This document shows, in pieces, positions 9,975-18,201 of a stretch of 64,000 bases of DNA (positions are counted from its first letter, which is position 1; each line of letters starts with the position of its first letter). This DNA is from Candidatus Didemnitutus sp. (GTDB taxonomy: Bacteria; Verrucomicrobiota; Verrucomicrobiia; Opitutales; Opitutaceae). The position numbers and the translations under genes are program-made. The stretch is from assembly GCA_017991595.1 (NCBI GenBank), contig JAGOQJ010000004.1, forward strand, positions 167,959 through 231,958, in the 5' to 3' direction. The notes under the pieces are model-generated. The model was not told the origin of the DNA and did no database searches. It was given only the letters and a program-made list of their open reading frames with translations.

Positions 9975-9994
9975 TTTTTTTTTGAGCCGTCCTC
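9936..9994 (-). promoter_or_regulatory. Putative dnaX frameshift signal
   Basis: Nine consecutive A residues (minus strand, 9983-9975) include the slip heptamer A AAA AAA in the reading frame. A Shine-Dalgarno-like GAGG (9994-9991) lies 7 nt 5' of the run. A GGCCGG/CCGGCC stem (9967-9962 with 9941-9936) can form downstream. These are the same three elements as the E. coli dnaX signal, but here the zero frame gives the short form and -1 the long form. Confidence 0.55.
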
Positions 9995-11113
9995 GGGCAG
10001 GCTCTCGGCCAGCGTCGCGATTTCCTTGATGAGACTGTCGATCGCGCGCGCGCGGCTGGCCTCCACGGCCTTGAGCAGCGCCACCTCGAAATTGATCTTC
10101 TCGGACAGGCCGTGCTTTACGCCGCCTTCGCCTTCGCGGAGGCCGTCGAGCAGGCGGGTCAGTTGCTCCGTGGACATCGGCGTGCCGCCGAGCGCCTCGC
10201 TGCTGCCGCCCTTGGCGATGGCATCGAGCAATGCGCCGCGCACATGCGCCTGCAGGTCGACCAGCATGCGGTAGAGATCGCGGCCCTGCTCATCGCACTC
10301 GTCGACGATCGCAATGATCCTGCGGTGATCGCCCGCGGCGAGCGCAGCGGCCAGCTCGGCGATCTTGGCGGCGGAGACGAGGCCGTAAACGTCGAGCACG
10401 TCGGGCTCGCCAATCTCGGCGCCGCAGAAGGAGATCATCTGGTCGAAAATCGACTGGGCGTCGCGCATGCCGCCGTCGGCCATGCGCGCGATGCTGTGCA
10501 GCGCCTCGTCGCTGACCTTGATTTGCTCCGCCTTGGCGATGGTCTTCAACCGCTGCACGATCAGCTCGGTGGGGATCGGCTTCAGGTCGAAGCGCTGGCA
10601 ACGGGAGATGATGGTCGGCAGCACCTTTTGGACATCCGTCGTGGCGAAGATGAACTTCACGTGCGGCGGCGGCTCCTCGAGCGTCTTGAGCAGCGCGTTG
10701 AACGCCGCGGCCGAGAGCATGTGCACCTCGTCGATGATGTAGACCTTGAACTGGCCTTGCGCCGGCGCGTAGCGGACGGTGTCGCGAAGTTCCCGCACCT
10801 GCTCGACGCCGTTGTTCGAGGCGCCGTCGATCTCGATGACGTCGAGGCAGGAGCCTTCGGCGATGGATTTCGCCATCGGGTCCGCGGGATCGAAGTCGGC
10901 CTTCGGGCCGCCAGTGACGTTGAGCGCCTTGGCGAAGATGCGCGCCGTGCTCGTCTTGCCGGTGCCGCGCGGGCCGACGAAGAGGTAGGCGTGCGCGATG
11001 CGGTTGCGGGCGATGGCGTTTTTCAGCGTCCGGACCACGTGGTCCTGTCCCACGACGTCGTCAAACGTCTGGGGGCGCCACTTGCGGGCGATGACTTGGT
11101 AGGAGCCGGACAT
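9968..11113 (-). CDS. dnaX: DNA polymerase III subunit gamma/tau (zero-frame product)
   Basis: DnaX is the ATPase of the sliding-clamp loader. Walker A GPRGTGKT (47-54), Walker B IIDEVH (126-131), the LKTLEEPP segment and the SRC motif (TIISRCQRF) are all present. Domain III follows, and the zero frame ends at residue 381 with KKND, immediately after an A9 run. The four-cysteine zinc module normally between Walker A and the EIDAASN segment is missing: that loop (about 65-90) keeps only C89. Upstream, on the same strand, is the SRP RNA gene, a common neighbour of dnaX. The stop at 9968 is likely bypassed by frameshifting. Confidence 0.95.
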   Translation of the reverse strand: MSGSYQVIARKWRPQTFDDVVGQDHVVRTLKNAIARNRIAHAYLFVGPRGTGKTSTARIFAKALNVTGGPKADFDPADPMAKSIAEGSCLDVIEIDGASNNGVEQVRELRDTVRYAPAQGQFKVYIIDEVHMLSAAAFNALLKTLEEPPPHVKFIFATTDVQKVLPTIISRCQRFDLKPIPTELIVQRLKTIAKAEQIKVSDEALHSIARMADGGMRDAQSIFDQMISFCGAEIGEPDVLDVYGLVSAAKIAELAAALAAGDHRRIIAIVDECDEQGRDLYRMLVDLQAHVRGALLDAIAKGGSSEALGGTPMSTEQLTRLLDGLREGEGGVKHGLSEKINFEVALLKAVEASRARAIDSLIKEIATLAESLPEDGSKKND

Positions 11114-11231
11114 CGGAAAACGGAATGAAGAGTGCGGATTGCGGAATGTTCAAGCCCCGCGTTGCGCCGAGGAGGCGCAATCGCCGCATCCCGCTCGCGG
11201 CGTCCGGCGATGCGCCGGGAAAAATAAAAGT

Positions 11232-11327
11232 GGCCAGGCACTCCACGGCACTGGGAGAACGTCGTTGCCGTTGCTACCTTCCGGTCCTGGCGGAGTTCAC
11301 GCGCCTGCCCATGCATGGCACCTGGCC
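11232..11327 (-). ncRNA. ffs: Signal recognition particle RNA, small bacterial (4.5S) type
   Basis: The minus strand carries the conserved apical domain, CAGGACCGGAAGGTAGCAAC, that binds Ffh. The ends pair (GGCCAGG at 11327-11321 with CCTGGCC at 11238-11232), giving a hairpin RNA of about 96 nt. A T-rich tract follows (minus strand from 11230 down). It targets nascent membrane proteins to the membrane together with Ffh and FtsY. It occupies the 336-base gap between dnaX and the LTxxQ gene; I see nothing else there. End positions are approximate. Confidence 0.92.
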
Positions 11328-11449
11328 GCCGCGGACCGTAGGTCGGATGACCTGCGCCGCAACCACGAAATGTGCGGCGAACGATTTGGATGCGCGCGCG
11401 AGTGGACTGTCGCCAGCGCCCTCGTGCAACGGCGCGGCGAGGCCGAGGC

Positions 11450-11935
11450 TTAGTCGTCGACATCGCCGCCACGCGGCGGAGGCGGCGGAGCTTCGTCCGC
11501 GTGCGGCGGACGATCGCGACGCTCGCCGCGTTTGCCGCCTTCGCTGCGACGCTGCTCCATCAGGCGGCGGAGACGCTCGCGCCGCTCGGCGTTGATCTTG
11601 TCGAATTTGACCTTCTGCTCCGGCGTGAGCTGCGCCGAAATCTCGCGCTCGAGGCGTTCGAGCAGCTGGCGGGTGCCAGCCAGGCTCTCGACGCGCAGTT
11701 CGGCGAGCGCGTCGACGTTGCGCTTCACGATCGGGCGGAGCGCCTCCACTTGCGCAGGAGTGAGGTCGAGCCGCTTCACGAGCATCTCGAGCCGGGCCGG
11801 GCCCCACTGCTCGGGGACAAAATGCTTTTTCACGATCTCGCGGCCGACGCGCCAGGCGACGACGCCACCGGTCACCGCTCCGGCGAGAAAGATGCCGGTG
11901 AGCAGCAGGACGAGCTTCCAGGGGTTGGCGGTCAT
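11450..11935 (-). CDS. Membrane-anchored periplasmic LTxxQ sensor protein (CnrX/Spy-like)
   Basis: The 161-residue product has one N-terminal membrane helix (about 8-28) followed by a helical periplasmic domain. Two LTxxQ motifs (LTPAQ near residue 61 and LTPEQ near 110) are the signature of Spy/CpxP/ZraP/CnrX proteins, which sense metals or misfolded protein. The C-terminus is Arg-rich, then Pro/Asp-rich. The ATG overlaps the stop of the upstream membrane protein as ATGA, so it is the third gene of an ECF sigma operon. By analogy to CnrX it would be the signal input for the anti-sigma factor. The exact ligand cannot be read from sequence. Confidence 0.72.
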   Translation of the reverse strand: MTANPWKLVLLLTGIFLAGAVTGGVVAWRVGREIVKKHFVPEQWGPARLEMLVKRLDLTPAQVEALRPIVKRNVDALAELRVESLAGTRQLLERLEREISAQLTPEQKVKFDKINAERRERLRRLMEQRRSEGGKRGERRDRPPHADEAPPPPPRGGDVDD

Positions 11936-12228
11936 GACTCGGCGAGCACTTCGCTGACGATATCCACCGTGAGCACGTCGAACTCGGCCTCGGAGGAGGC
12001 GCTGGTGAAACCGTAGGCCACGGCGGCCACGCTGAGGGCGCCGGCGGCGAAGAGGCCGCGCAGGGCGAATTTCTCCAGCAGCAATCGCGGCGAAGGCAGC
12101 GTGCGGACGGCCAGCCCGAGCGCCGCCACGCGGGTGGCGAAACCATACGGCGCCGCAGCGTCGCGCTCGTCGCGAGCGCGACGGGCGAGAGCGGTCAGGC
12201 GCGGCCAAGCTTCGTGGTGCGGGTTCAT
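11932..12228 (-). CDS. Small single-pass membrane protein, putative anti-sigma factor
   Basis: This 98-residue protein has a charged cytoplasmic part (1-45), one membrane helix (about 55-75) and a short acidic periplasmic tail. It lies between an ECF sigma factor and an LTxxQ sensor with ATGA overlaps on both sides. That position and topology fit a short CnrY-like anti-sigma factor that would hold the sigma factor at the membrane. No zinc-binding HxxxCxxC motif is present. The assignment rests on context rather than on a recognised domain. Confidence 0.6.
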   Translation of the reverse strand: MNPHHEAWPRLTALARRARDERDAAAPYGFATRVAALGLAVRTLPSPRLLLEKFALRGLFAAGALSVAAVAYGFTSASSEAEFDVLTVDIVSEVLAES

Positions 12229-12812
12229 GACTTCTCCTGAGTTTTGAGTTCCTGGAACATCTTTTGCAATTTCCGACGCGCCCGGAAGGCGCGCACCTTG
12301 ATCATCGAATGGCCCCAGCCGGTGAGGGCCGAAATCTCGGCCACCGACTTCTGCTCGAGGTCGAGCAGCTGGATCACCGTGCGGTCGGCGGGAGCGAGCT
12401 GGTCGAGCAGCCGGTGCACGAGCTCTCGGGCCGCCAACGCGTCGCTGGGCGCCTCGGCACCGGTGTCGCTGAGGACGTTGTCGAGCACCTCCGCCTCGGT
12501 TTCCGAGAGGTCCGCCCAACGGAACTCCGGGCGGCGTTTCTGCGCGCGGAGCTGGTCGATGCATGTCGTCACCGCGATGCGCGACACCCAATGGGTGAAC
12601 GGCACGTTGCCCTGATACTGTGCGAGGCGGGTGAACATCTTCAGAAACACGTCCTGGGCGAGATCCTCCTCGGCGACGCGCCGGGGCAGGTGCGAGCGCA
12701 CGATGCGGATGACGAGCGGGTAAAGGTGCTCCACGAGCTCACGCGCCGCCATTTGATCGCGGCGGCGGACGCGTTCGAGGCAAGCGACCAGATCGAACGT
12801 CTCGTCAGCCAT
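12225..12812 (-). CDS. ECF-type RNA polymerase sigma factor
   Basis: The 195-residue protein has sigma region 2 (about 20-90, with AEEDLAQDVFLKMF and the WVSRIAVTTCIDQLR helix) and sigma region 4 (about 135-185, with SVAEISALTGW and HSMIKVRAFRARRKL). There is no region 1.1 or 3, which defines the extracytoplasmic-function class. It heads a tightly overlapping three-gene operon with a putative anti-sigma factor and a periplasmic LTxxQ sensor. A candidate self-type promoter lies just upstream. Target genes are unknown. Confidence 0.92.
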   Translation of the reverse strand: MADETFDLVACLERVRRRDQMAARELVEHLYPLVIRIVRSHLPRRVAEEDLAQDVFLKMFTRLAQYQGNVPFTHWVSRIAVTTCIDQLRAQKRRPEFRWADLSETEAEVLDNVLSDTGAEAPSDALAARELVHRLLDQLAPADRTVIQLLDLEQKSVAEISALTGWGHSMIKVRAFRARRKLQKMFQELKTQEKS

Positions 12813-12846
12813 GAGGAGCTTGGGAGCAGTGTGAGCACATCTGGGG

Positions 12847-12873
12847 AGACGCGCCCCTCGCCCCCGCAGTTAC
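12847..12873 (-). promoter_or_regulatory. Candidate ECF-type promoter of the sigma operon
   Basis: On the minus strand, GTAAC (12873-12869) is followed after 17 nt by CGTCT (12851-12847). This resembles the ECF pattern of an AAC-containing -35 and a CGTC -10, and would start transcription roughly 25-30 nt before the sigma ATG. Autoregulation is common for such operons, but the match is short. Confidence 0.35.
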
Positions 12874-12902
12874 GCCCCACCCCGCCTGCCGTGCCGTGCG
12901 CT

Positions 12903-14048
12903 TCACTGGCGGTCCACCTTGCGGAACATCCAGATGCCCAGAGCCTGAAAGAGGATGTTGGGCATCCACATCAACAGATCAGGCCGCAGGTCGGGCTTGT
13001 TGTCGAACCAACCGACCACGACCGTGAAAAAGTAATAAGCCATGGCCAGCGCCAGCGCGAGGCCGAGGTTCGCCGAGGTCTCCTTGCGCGAGACCTTGAT
13101 GCCGAGCGGGATGGCCAGCAACGCGAACGACAGCACCGAGAACGCCATGGAGGCCTTCTCTTGGATGACGATCTGCACCTTCATCCGCTGCCGCGCGCGT
13201 TCCTCGGCGGACACTTTCGGGTCGGTCCGCCCCAGTCGCTCCCACTCGCTCATGAGTTGCGCAAAGGTGAGCCATTTGAGCTTCGTGCGCACGGTGCGCG
13301 CGCCGGTCACGCGATCCAGCGGCAAATCGAAGGTCGCTCGCTCCATCGAAGGATCCTGCGGGCTCTCGGAGACGAAGTCCTCCAAATCGCGCTCGTTGCG
13401 CACCTCGACCTGGGCATTGAAGACCGTGAGCCGGAGCTTGTTGCCTTCCTCGTCGTAGATGAGCCGGCCGCTTTGCGCGCGGGCAAACCGCTTCACCCGC
13501 CCCTGGCCGTCGATCTCCCAGATCCAGAAATCGAGCAGCGTGTTCTCGCCGCGCTTCTCGCCGGCATAGATGACGATGCCGGGAAAATCGCGGATGAATG
13601 TCTTCGGCACGATGAAGCTCAGCGGGTTCTTCCGCACCGCCGCGGCCAGTTCCTGCTGATACGCCGTGCGCGCCGCGGGCATGAATTGGAAATTCACCAG
13701 CAAACTCAGCCCCGTGCCGAGCAGCGCGAAGAAGAAAATCGGCGCCGAGATGCCCGCCACGCTCACGCCCGAGGCACGGATGGCCGTGATCTCGCGGTCC
13801 GATGACATGCGTCCGAGCACGAGCAACACGCCCGTGAGCACGCCCATCGGCAACGCATACGAAATCACAAACGGCACCAGCAACCCGATCAGCCGCAGAA
13901 AGGTCAGCAGCTCCAGCTGCCCCGCCAACACATAGCCGAGCAGGTCGCGCAGCGCGTTGCCGATCATCAGCACGAAGGCGAACAACCCGACCGAAGCCAA
14001 ACACGTCAGCGCGACATTCGCGAAGATGTGCCGGTGGAGAAGCTTCAT
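12903..14048 (-). CDS. LptF/LptG family permease (LPS export)
   Basis: This 381-residue inner-membrane protein of the YjgP/YjgQ family forms, with LptB, the ABC transporter that extracts lipopolysaccharide from the inner membrane. Three helices at the N-terminus (about 10-110), a periplasmic beta-rich domain (about 125-270) and three C-terminal helices (about 295-380) match the family. The ATG at 14048 (MKLLHRHIFAN) is preferred over one 13 codons upstream because it matches the usual family start just before the first helix. LptC, LptA and LptB candidates lie at 38.8-40.6 kb. I cannot tell LptF from LptG by eye. Confidence 0.85.
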   Translation of the reverse strand: MKLLHRHIFANVALTCLASVGLFAFVLMIGNALRDLLGYVLAGQLELLTFLRLIGLLVPFVISYALPMGVLTGVLLVLGRMSSDREITAIRASGVSVAGISAPIFFFALLGTGLSLLVNFQFMPAARTAYQQELAAAVRKNPLSFIVPKTFIRDFPGIVIYAGEKRGENTLLDFWIWEIDGQGRVKRFARAQSGRLIYDEEGNKLRLTVFNAQVEVRNERDLEDFVSESPQDPSMERATFDLPLDRVTGARTVRTKLKWLTFAQLMSEWERLGRTDPKVSAEERARQRMKVQIVIQEKASMAFSVLSFALLAIPLGIKVSRKETSANLGLALALAMAYYFFTVVVGWFDNKPDLRPDLLMWMPNILFQALGIWMFRKVDRQ

Positions 14049-14231
14049 GAGGAACGCGACGTTGCGGACGCGTCCGCGGCGCCGCAATCCCGGTTTTCAC
14101 GACTGACTCGCTCACCGCGGCCCGAGGTCGCACCGCCACAACCGCGGCGAGCGAGCGTGTTAGCCCCGCATCGATCGCCCTTCCCTGCCCGCTTGCCTCC
14201 GGGCCGCGCCTGACTCCACTCTGTCGCCCCG

Positions 14232-15359
14232 ATGAAGTTCGAGCCCGCCAAACCCGCCATCTACGGCGAGACCCTCGCCACGCTCACCGCCGCCCTGACC
14301 GCGGCCGGCCAGCCGGCGTTCCGCGCGCGCCAGATCCTCGACTGGCTCTACAAGAAGCGGGTCGGCACGTGGGACGAGATGACGAATCTCTCCAAGGACC
14401 TTCGCGCCTGGCTCGACACCACTTACGACCTCGCGCCCACGTCGTTCGTCCTCGACCGCCAATCCGGCGACGAGACCGACAAGCTCCTCCTCGAACTCCG
14501 CGACCGTTCGCTCATCGAGACCGTCATCATCCGCGCGCCCATGGAAGGCGTCGGCGTCGACCGCTCGCGCAAGACCATCTGCATCTCCACGCAGGTCGGC
14601 TGCGCCATGGGCTGCAAGTTCTGCGCCTCCGGCCTCGAGGGCTTGAAGCGCAACCTCAGCGCCGGCGAGATCGTCCACCAACTCATCCAAGTCTGCCGCC
14701 AGGAGGACGCCCACACGCCGCGCGCCCGCGCCGAGTTGGCCTCGTTCGACAACATCGTCGTCATGGGCATGGGCGAGCCACTGCACAACTACGACGCCAT
14801 CGTCCGCGCGCTCACCATCGTGAACGCCGAGTGGGGCCTCGGCTTCGGCGCCCGCCGCATCACGCTCTCCACCTCCGGCCTCGTCCCGAAGATCCTCCAA
14901 CTCGCCGACGAGCCGCTCGGCATCCGCCTCGCCATCTCGCTCCACGGCGCCACCGACGAGGTCCGCGAACAGATCATGCCCGTGAACAAGCGTTACCCGC
15001 TCGCCGAACTGCTGCCGGCCGTGCGGACCTTCTCCGAGAAACAAGGCCGCATGGTCACGCTCGAGTTCATCCTCATCGAGGAGATCAACGACTCCCTTGA
15101 TCAGGCCGAGAAGCTGCGCGACATCGCCTACGACCTGCACGCGCACGTGAACCTTATCCCCTACAACACCGTCGTCGGCCTGCCGTGGAAGCGCCCGTCG
15201 ATCACGCGACAGGAAAAATTCGCCGACGTGCTCCGCGCCGCCGGCGTGTCCGTCACGCTCCGTCGGGAAAAGGGGCACGACATCGCCGCCGCCTGCGGCC
15301 AGCTGCGCTTGCAAACCGAGAAAGAGCGCAACGCCGGCGCGCCCACGCCCGCCGTTTGA
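14232..15359 (+). CDS. rlmN: Dual-specificity 23S rRNA/tRNA adenine C2-methyltransferase RlmN
   Basis: A radical-SAM enzyme that methylates C2 of A2503 in 23S rRNA and A37 in some tRNAs. The 375-residue product has the RlmN N-terminal helical domain, the cluster motif CAMGCKFC (C124, C128, C131), GMGEPLHNYD and a C-terminal cysteine (in AAACGQL) needed for the methyl-transfer mechanism. The length is normal. It is divergent from the LptF/G gene with a 183-base gap in which I see no clear regulatory element. Confidence 0.96.
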   Translation: MKFEPAKPAIYGETLATLTAALTAAGQPAFRARQILDWLYKKRVGTWDEMTNLSKDLRAWLDTTYDLAPTSFVLDRQSGDETDKLLLELRDRSLIETVIIRAPMEGVGVDRSRKTICISTQVGCAMGCKFCASGLEGLKRNLSAGEIVHQLIQVCRQEDAHTPRARAELASFDNIVVMGMGEPLHNYDAIVRALTIVNAEWGLGFGARRITLSTSGLVPKILQLADEPLGIRLAISLHGATDEVREQIMPVNKRYPLAELLPAVRTFSEKQGRMVTLEFILIEEINDSLDQAEKLRDIAYDLHAHVNLIPYNTVVGLPWKRPSITRQEKFADVLRAAGVSVTLRREKGHDIAAACGQLRLQTEKERNAGAPTPAV

Positions 15360-15426
15360 TCGGCGCCGCACGGCGGCACATTGCTTGAAAAGTCGGCGCG
15401 ATCCCGGCTTTTCTGCCCGCCCATCC

Positions 15427-15481
15427 GATATGTGACTCAGACGGAGCTGGACACATATCATCAAATCCGGATGCATTGATG
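15427..15481. promoter_or_regulatory. Inverted repeats upstream of metF (candidate operator)
   Basis: Two nested dyads precede metF: GATATGTG (15427-15434) with CACATATC (15452-15459), and CATCAA (15459-15464) with TTGATG (15476-15481). They end just 6 nt before the metF ATG. A repressor site or an RNA hairpin is possible; I do not recognise a known SAM riboswitch consensus. Confidence 0.35.
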
Positions 15482-15486
15482 CTCAC

Positions 15487-16365
15487 ATGCCGCCCGATTC
15501 CAGCATCGCCGACCTTTTCAGCGCCCGACGACCGCTGCGTTCGCTGGAATTTTTCCCGCCCAAGGACGAGGCGCAGTTGCAGGCCATGCATGCGGCTGCG
15601 CACTCCCTGAAGCGCATCGCGCCGGATTTCGTTTCCGTCACCTACGGCGCCGGCGGCACCACCCGCGAGCGCACCGCCCGGGCGGCCGCGATGCTGCGGC
15701 AGGAATTCGGCTTCACCGTCATGCCCCACCTCACCTGCGTGGGACACTCCGCCGCCGACCTGCACGCCATCGCCGACCAGCTCCACGCCGAAGGCTACCG
15801 CAACATCATGGCCCTGCGTGGCGACCCGCCGAAGGGCGAGACGACCTTCGTGCCGTATCATGACGGCCTGCGCTACGGCAGCGATCTCGTGCAACTCCTC
15901 AAGCAACGTCACCCCGACTTCTGCCTCGGTGTCGGCGGCTACCCGGAGAAGCATCCCGAAGCGGTCAATGCCGCGGTCGACCTCGACAACCTCAAGCGCA
16001 AGGTCGACGCCGGCGCCTCGTTCATCACGACGCAGCTGTTCTTCGACAACACCATCTATTACCGCTTCGTCGAACGCTGCCGCGCACACGGCATCACCAT
16101 CCCGATCCTGCCCGGCATCATGCCCGTGCTCTCGCTGAAGCAGATCAAGCGTTTCACTGAGATGTGCGGCGCGCACCTGCCCCCGCCGCTCGTCGCCCGC
16201 CTCGAAGCGGCCGCCGAGATTCCTGACGTCGTGGAAATCATCGGCATCGACTGGGCGCTCGACCAGATCCGCGGCCTGCTCGCCAACGGCGCGCCCGGCT
16301 ACCACCTCTACATCATGAACCGCGCCAAAAGCGCGCTCGCGCTCGCGGCCGGCCTGGCCGCCTAA
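15487..16365 (+). CDS. metF: 5,10-methylenetetrahydrofolate reductase
   Basis: MetF reduces methylene-THF to methyl-THF with an FAD cofactor, feeding methionine synthesis. The 292-residue product shows the family landmarks: SLEFFPPKDE near the start (catalytic Glu), VSVTYGAGG, ALRGDPPKGE, and the ITTQLFFDN segment of the FAD/folate barrel. The length fits the bacterial single-domain enzyme. The gene has two inverted repeats directly upstream. No other methionine gene is near. Confidence 0.96.
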   Translation: MPPDSSIADLFSARRPLRSLEFFPPKDEAQLQAMHAAAHSLKRIAPDFVSVTYGAGGTTRERTARAAAMLRQEFGFTVMPHLTCVGHSAADLHAIADQLHAEGYRNIMALRGDPPKGETTFVPYHDGLRYGSDLVQLLKQRHPDFCLGVGGYPEKHPEAVNAAVDLDNLKRKVDAGASFITTQLFFDNTIYYRFVERCRAHGITIPILPGIMPVLSLKQIKRFTEMCGAHLPPPLVARLEAAAEIPDVVEIIGIDWALDQIRGLLANGAPGYHLYIMNRAKSALALAAGLAA

Positions 16366-16492
16366 AAGCAGCCCCGTCGCACGCGCTACACCGCGTTCGT
16401 GCGCCCTGCGATCCGGCGACCACGCGCACCATCAGCCGCACACTTTCCCTCCATTGAGGGACTGGCCGGCGGGAGCCAAGGGGAGTATGTTC

Positions 16493-18094
16493 ATGCCCCC
16501 TTCCGCACGCTGCGTCCTCCACCCCACGCTGCGCCGATCCCACCTCCCCGTGATTGCCCTTCCCCGTCCCGCGCTTCGCTTGTCCGACTCACCCTGCGCC
16601 GCACGCGGCGACAAGACCGCTCCGCATTTTGCCGGCGCACGCGCGCACCGACGTCTCGGACACACGCGCGCCTTCCCAATCCGTGAGCTATTCGTGGGTC
16701 TCGTCGCTGCTGCGTTCCTCCTGCCTGCGCTCCGGCTGCGCGCCGCGGAGCGGCCCGCGCCCGCCCGCCCCAACGTCATCGTCATCCTGACCGACGACCA
16801 AGGTTACAACGACGTCGGCTTCAATGGCGGCAAACAGATCCCCACTCCCAATCTCGACTCGATCGCGCGCAACGGCGTGCGCTTCACCAACGGCTACGTC
16901 ACCTACGCCGTCTGCTCGCCCAGCCGTGCCGGATTGATCACCGGACGCTACCAGCAGCGCTTCGGCCACGAGCGCAATCCGCGCTGGGCCCCGCAGGATC
17001 CCCGCGTCGGCATGGCGCGCGAGGAGCGCACGCTCGCCGACGTCCTCGGCGCGGCCGGCTACCACTGCGGCCTCATTGGCAAATGGCACCTCGGCGCGCA
17101 TCCCGATTTTCACCCGCTGCGCCGCGGCTTTCATGAATTCTTCGGCATGATCGGCGGCGGCAAACGCTATTTCCCGGCCGACCTCACGATCGACGATCCG
17201 CGCGACGCGAAGAACGAAGGCGAAAGCTACCGCACCAAGCTGACGCGCGGCAATCAGACCGTCGAAACCACGAAATATCTCACCGACGCATTCTCCGACG
17301 AAGCCGTTGATTTCGTGGAGCGCAACCGCGAGCGCCCCTTCTTCCTCTACCTCGCCTACAACGCCCCGCACTCGCCCCTGCAGGCACCGGACGAATACCT
17401 CGCGCGGTTCCCTGACATCCAGAATCCCAAGCGCCGCACTTACGCCGCGATGGTCAGCGCCGTCGACGACGGCGTCGGCCGCGTGCTCACCCGCCTGCGC
17501 GAACTCGGGCTGGAGCGGAACACCCTCGTCTTCTTCCTCTCCGACAACGGCGGCCCCACGAACGACAACGCGTCAAACAATCACCCCTTGCGCGGCGGCA
17601 AGAGCAGCCCCTACGATGGCGGCTGGCGCGTGCCCTTCGCCGTGCAGTGGCCGGACCGGATCCCGCGCGGCCAGGACTACAATCATCCCGTGTCCGCGCT
17701 GGATATCTTCGCCACCGCCGCGCACGTCGCCGGAGCGAAGCCCGACCCCGCGCGTCCGCTCGACGGCGTGAATCTCCTGCCCTACGTCAACGGCCAGATC
17801 ACCACGCCGCCGCACGAAGCCATCTACCTGCGCATGTATGATCGCGGCGCCTACGCTGTCCGCAGCGGCGACTGGAAACTCGTCATCACCGGCAAGGACC
17901 AAGCGCCTCAACTCTTCAACGTGAGCAAGGACATTGGCGAAACGCGCGACCTCGCGCAGAAGGAGCCCGAGCAACTCCGTCGCCTCGAAGCCTTGCGCAC
18001 GGCGTGGGACGCCCAGTTGATCCCGCCCGCCTTCCCCGGCCTGCAATCCGAAGCCCCTGCCACCGGCGCCGCCAAACCAAAGGCCAAGCAGTAG
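16493..18094 (+). CDS. Secreted sulfatase (arylsulfatase family)
   Basis: The product (533 residues from this start) is a formylglycine-dependent sulfatase. NVIVILTDDQGYNDVG binds calcium, and CSPSRAG carries the cysteine converted to formylglycine. GKWHLG, YLAYNAPHSP and FLSDNGGP complete the active site. The N-terminus is uncertain: a hydrophobic export segment (VGLVAAAFLLPAL) begins some 60 residues in, after an Arg/Pro-rich stretch. ATG 16493 is chosen because AAGGGGAG lies at proper spacing; in-frame starts at 16454 and 16487, or a later GTG, are possible. A sulfated-polysaccharide or sulfate-ester substrate is inferred. No maturase gene is adjacent. Confidence 0.9.
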   Translation: MPPSARCVLHPTLRRSHLPVIALPRPALRLSDSPCAARGDKTAPHFAGARAHRRLGHTRAFPIRELFVGLVAAAFLLPALRLRAAERPAPARPNVIVILTDDQGYNDVGFNGGKQIPTPNLDSIARNGVRFTNGYVTYAVCSPSRAGLITGRYQQRFGHERNPRWAPQDPRVGMAREERTLADVLGAAGYHCGLIGKWHLGAHPDFHPLRRGFHEFFGMIGGGKRYFPADLTIDDPRDAKNEGESYRTKLTRGNQTVETTKYLTDAFSDEAVDFVERNRERPFFLYLAYNAPHSPLQAPDEYLARFPDIQNPKRRTYAAMVSAVDDGVGRVLTRLRELGLERNTLVFFLSDNGGPTNDNASNNHPLRGGKSSPYDGGWRVPFAVQWPDRIPRGQDYNHPVSALDIFATAAHVAGAKPDPARPLDGVNLLPYVNGQITTPPHEAIYLRMYDRGAYAVRSGDWKLVITGKDQAPQLFNVSKDIGETRDLAQKEPEQLRRLEALRTAWDAQLIPPAFPGLQSEAPATGAAKPKAKQ

Positions 18095-18106
18095 TGAGCG
18101 AGCAAA

Positions 18107-18131
18107 GGGCGCAGCAAGACTGCGCCCCTAC
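18107..18131 (-). repeat. REP element, RAYT-linked family, copy 1
   Basis: GTAG followed by a perfect 8-bp stem (GGGCGCAG / CTGCGCCC) and loop TCTTG, read on the minus strand. It is identical over all 25 nt to copies 2 and 3 and faces copy 2 at a 44-nt distance. Confidence 0.85.
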
Positions 18132-18175
18132 GCACGCTATGAGCTAAGCCAAAGCTCTCCCGCTGCCCTTCGGTT

Positions 18176-18200
18176 GTAGGGGCGCAGTCTTGCTGCGCCC
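18176..18200 (+). repeat. REP element, RAYT-linked family, copy 2
   Basis: Plus-strand copy of the same GTAG hairpin. It ends 1 nt before the RAYT stop codon (18202-18204 on the minus strand), so the RAYT mRNA would carry this hairpin directly after its stop. Confidence 0.85.
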
Positions 18201-18201
18201 G

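Noticed and set aside
9968..9990. dnaX frameshift explained only as sequencing error
   Set aside because: Not dismissed: the possibility is kept as an alternative, but the SD-like element, the downstream stem and the long coding extension favour recoding as at least as likely.
15427..15481. SAM riboswitch upstream of metF
   Set aside because: I could not match SAM-I, SAM-II or SAH riboswitch core motifs; only short dyads are present.
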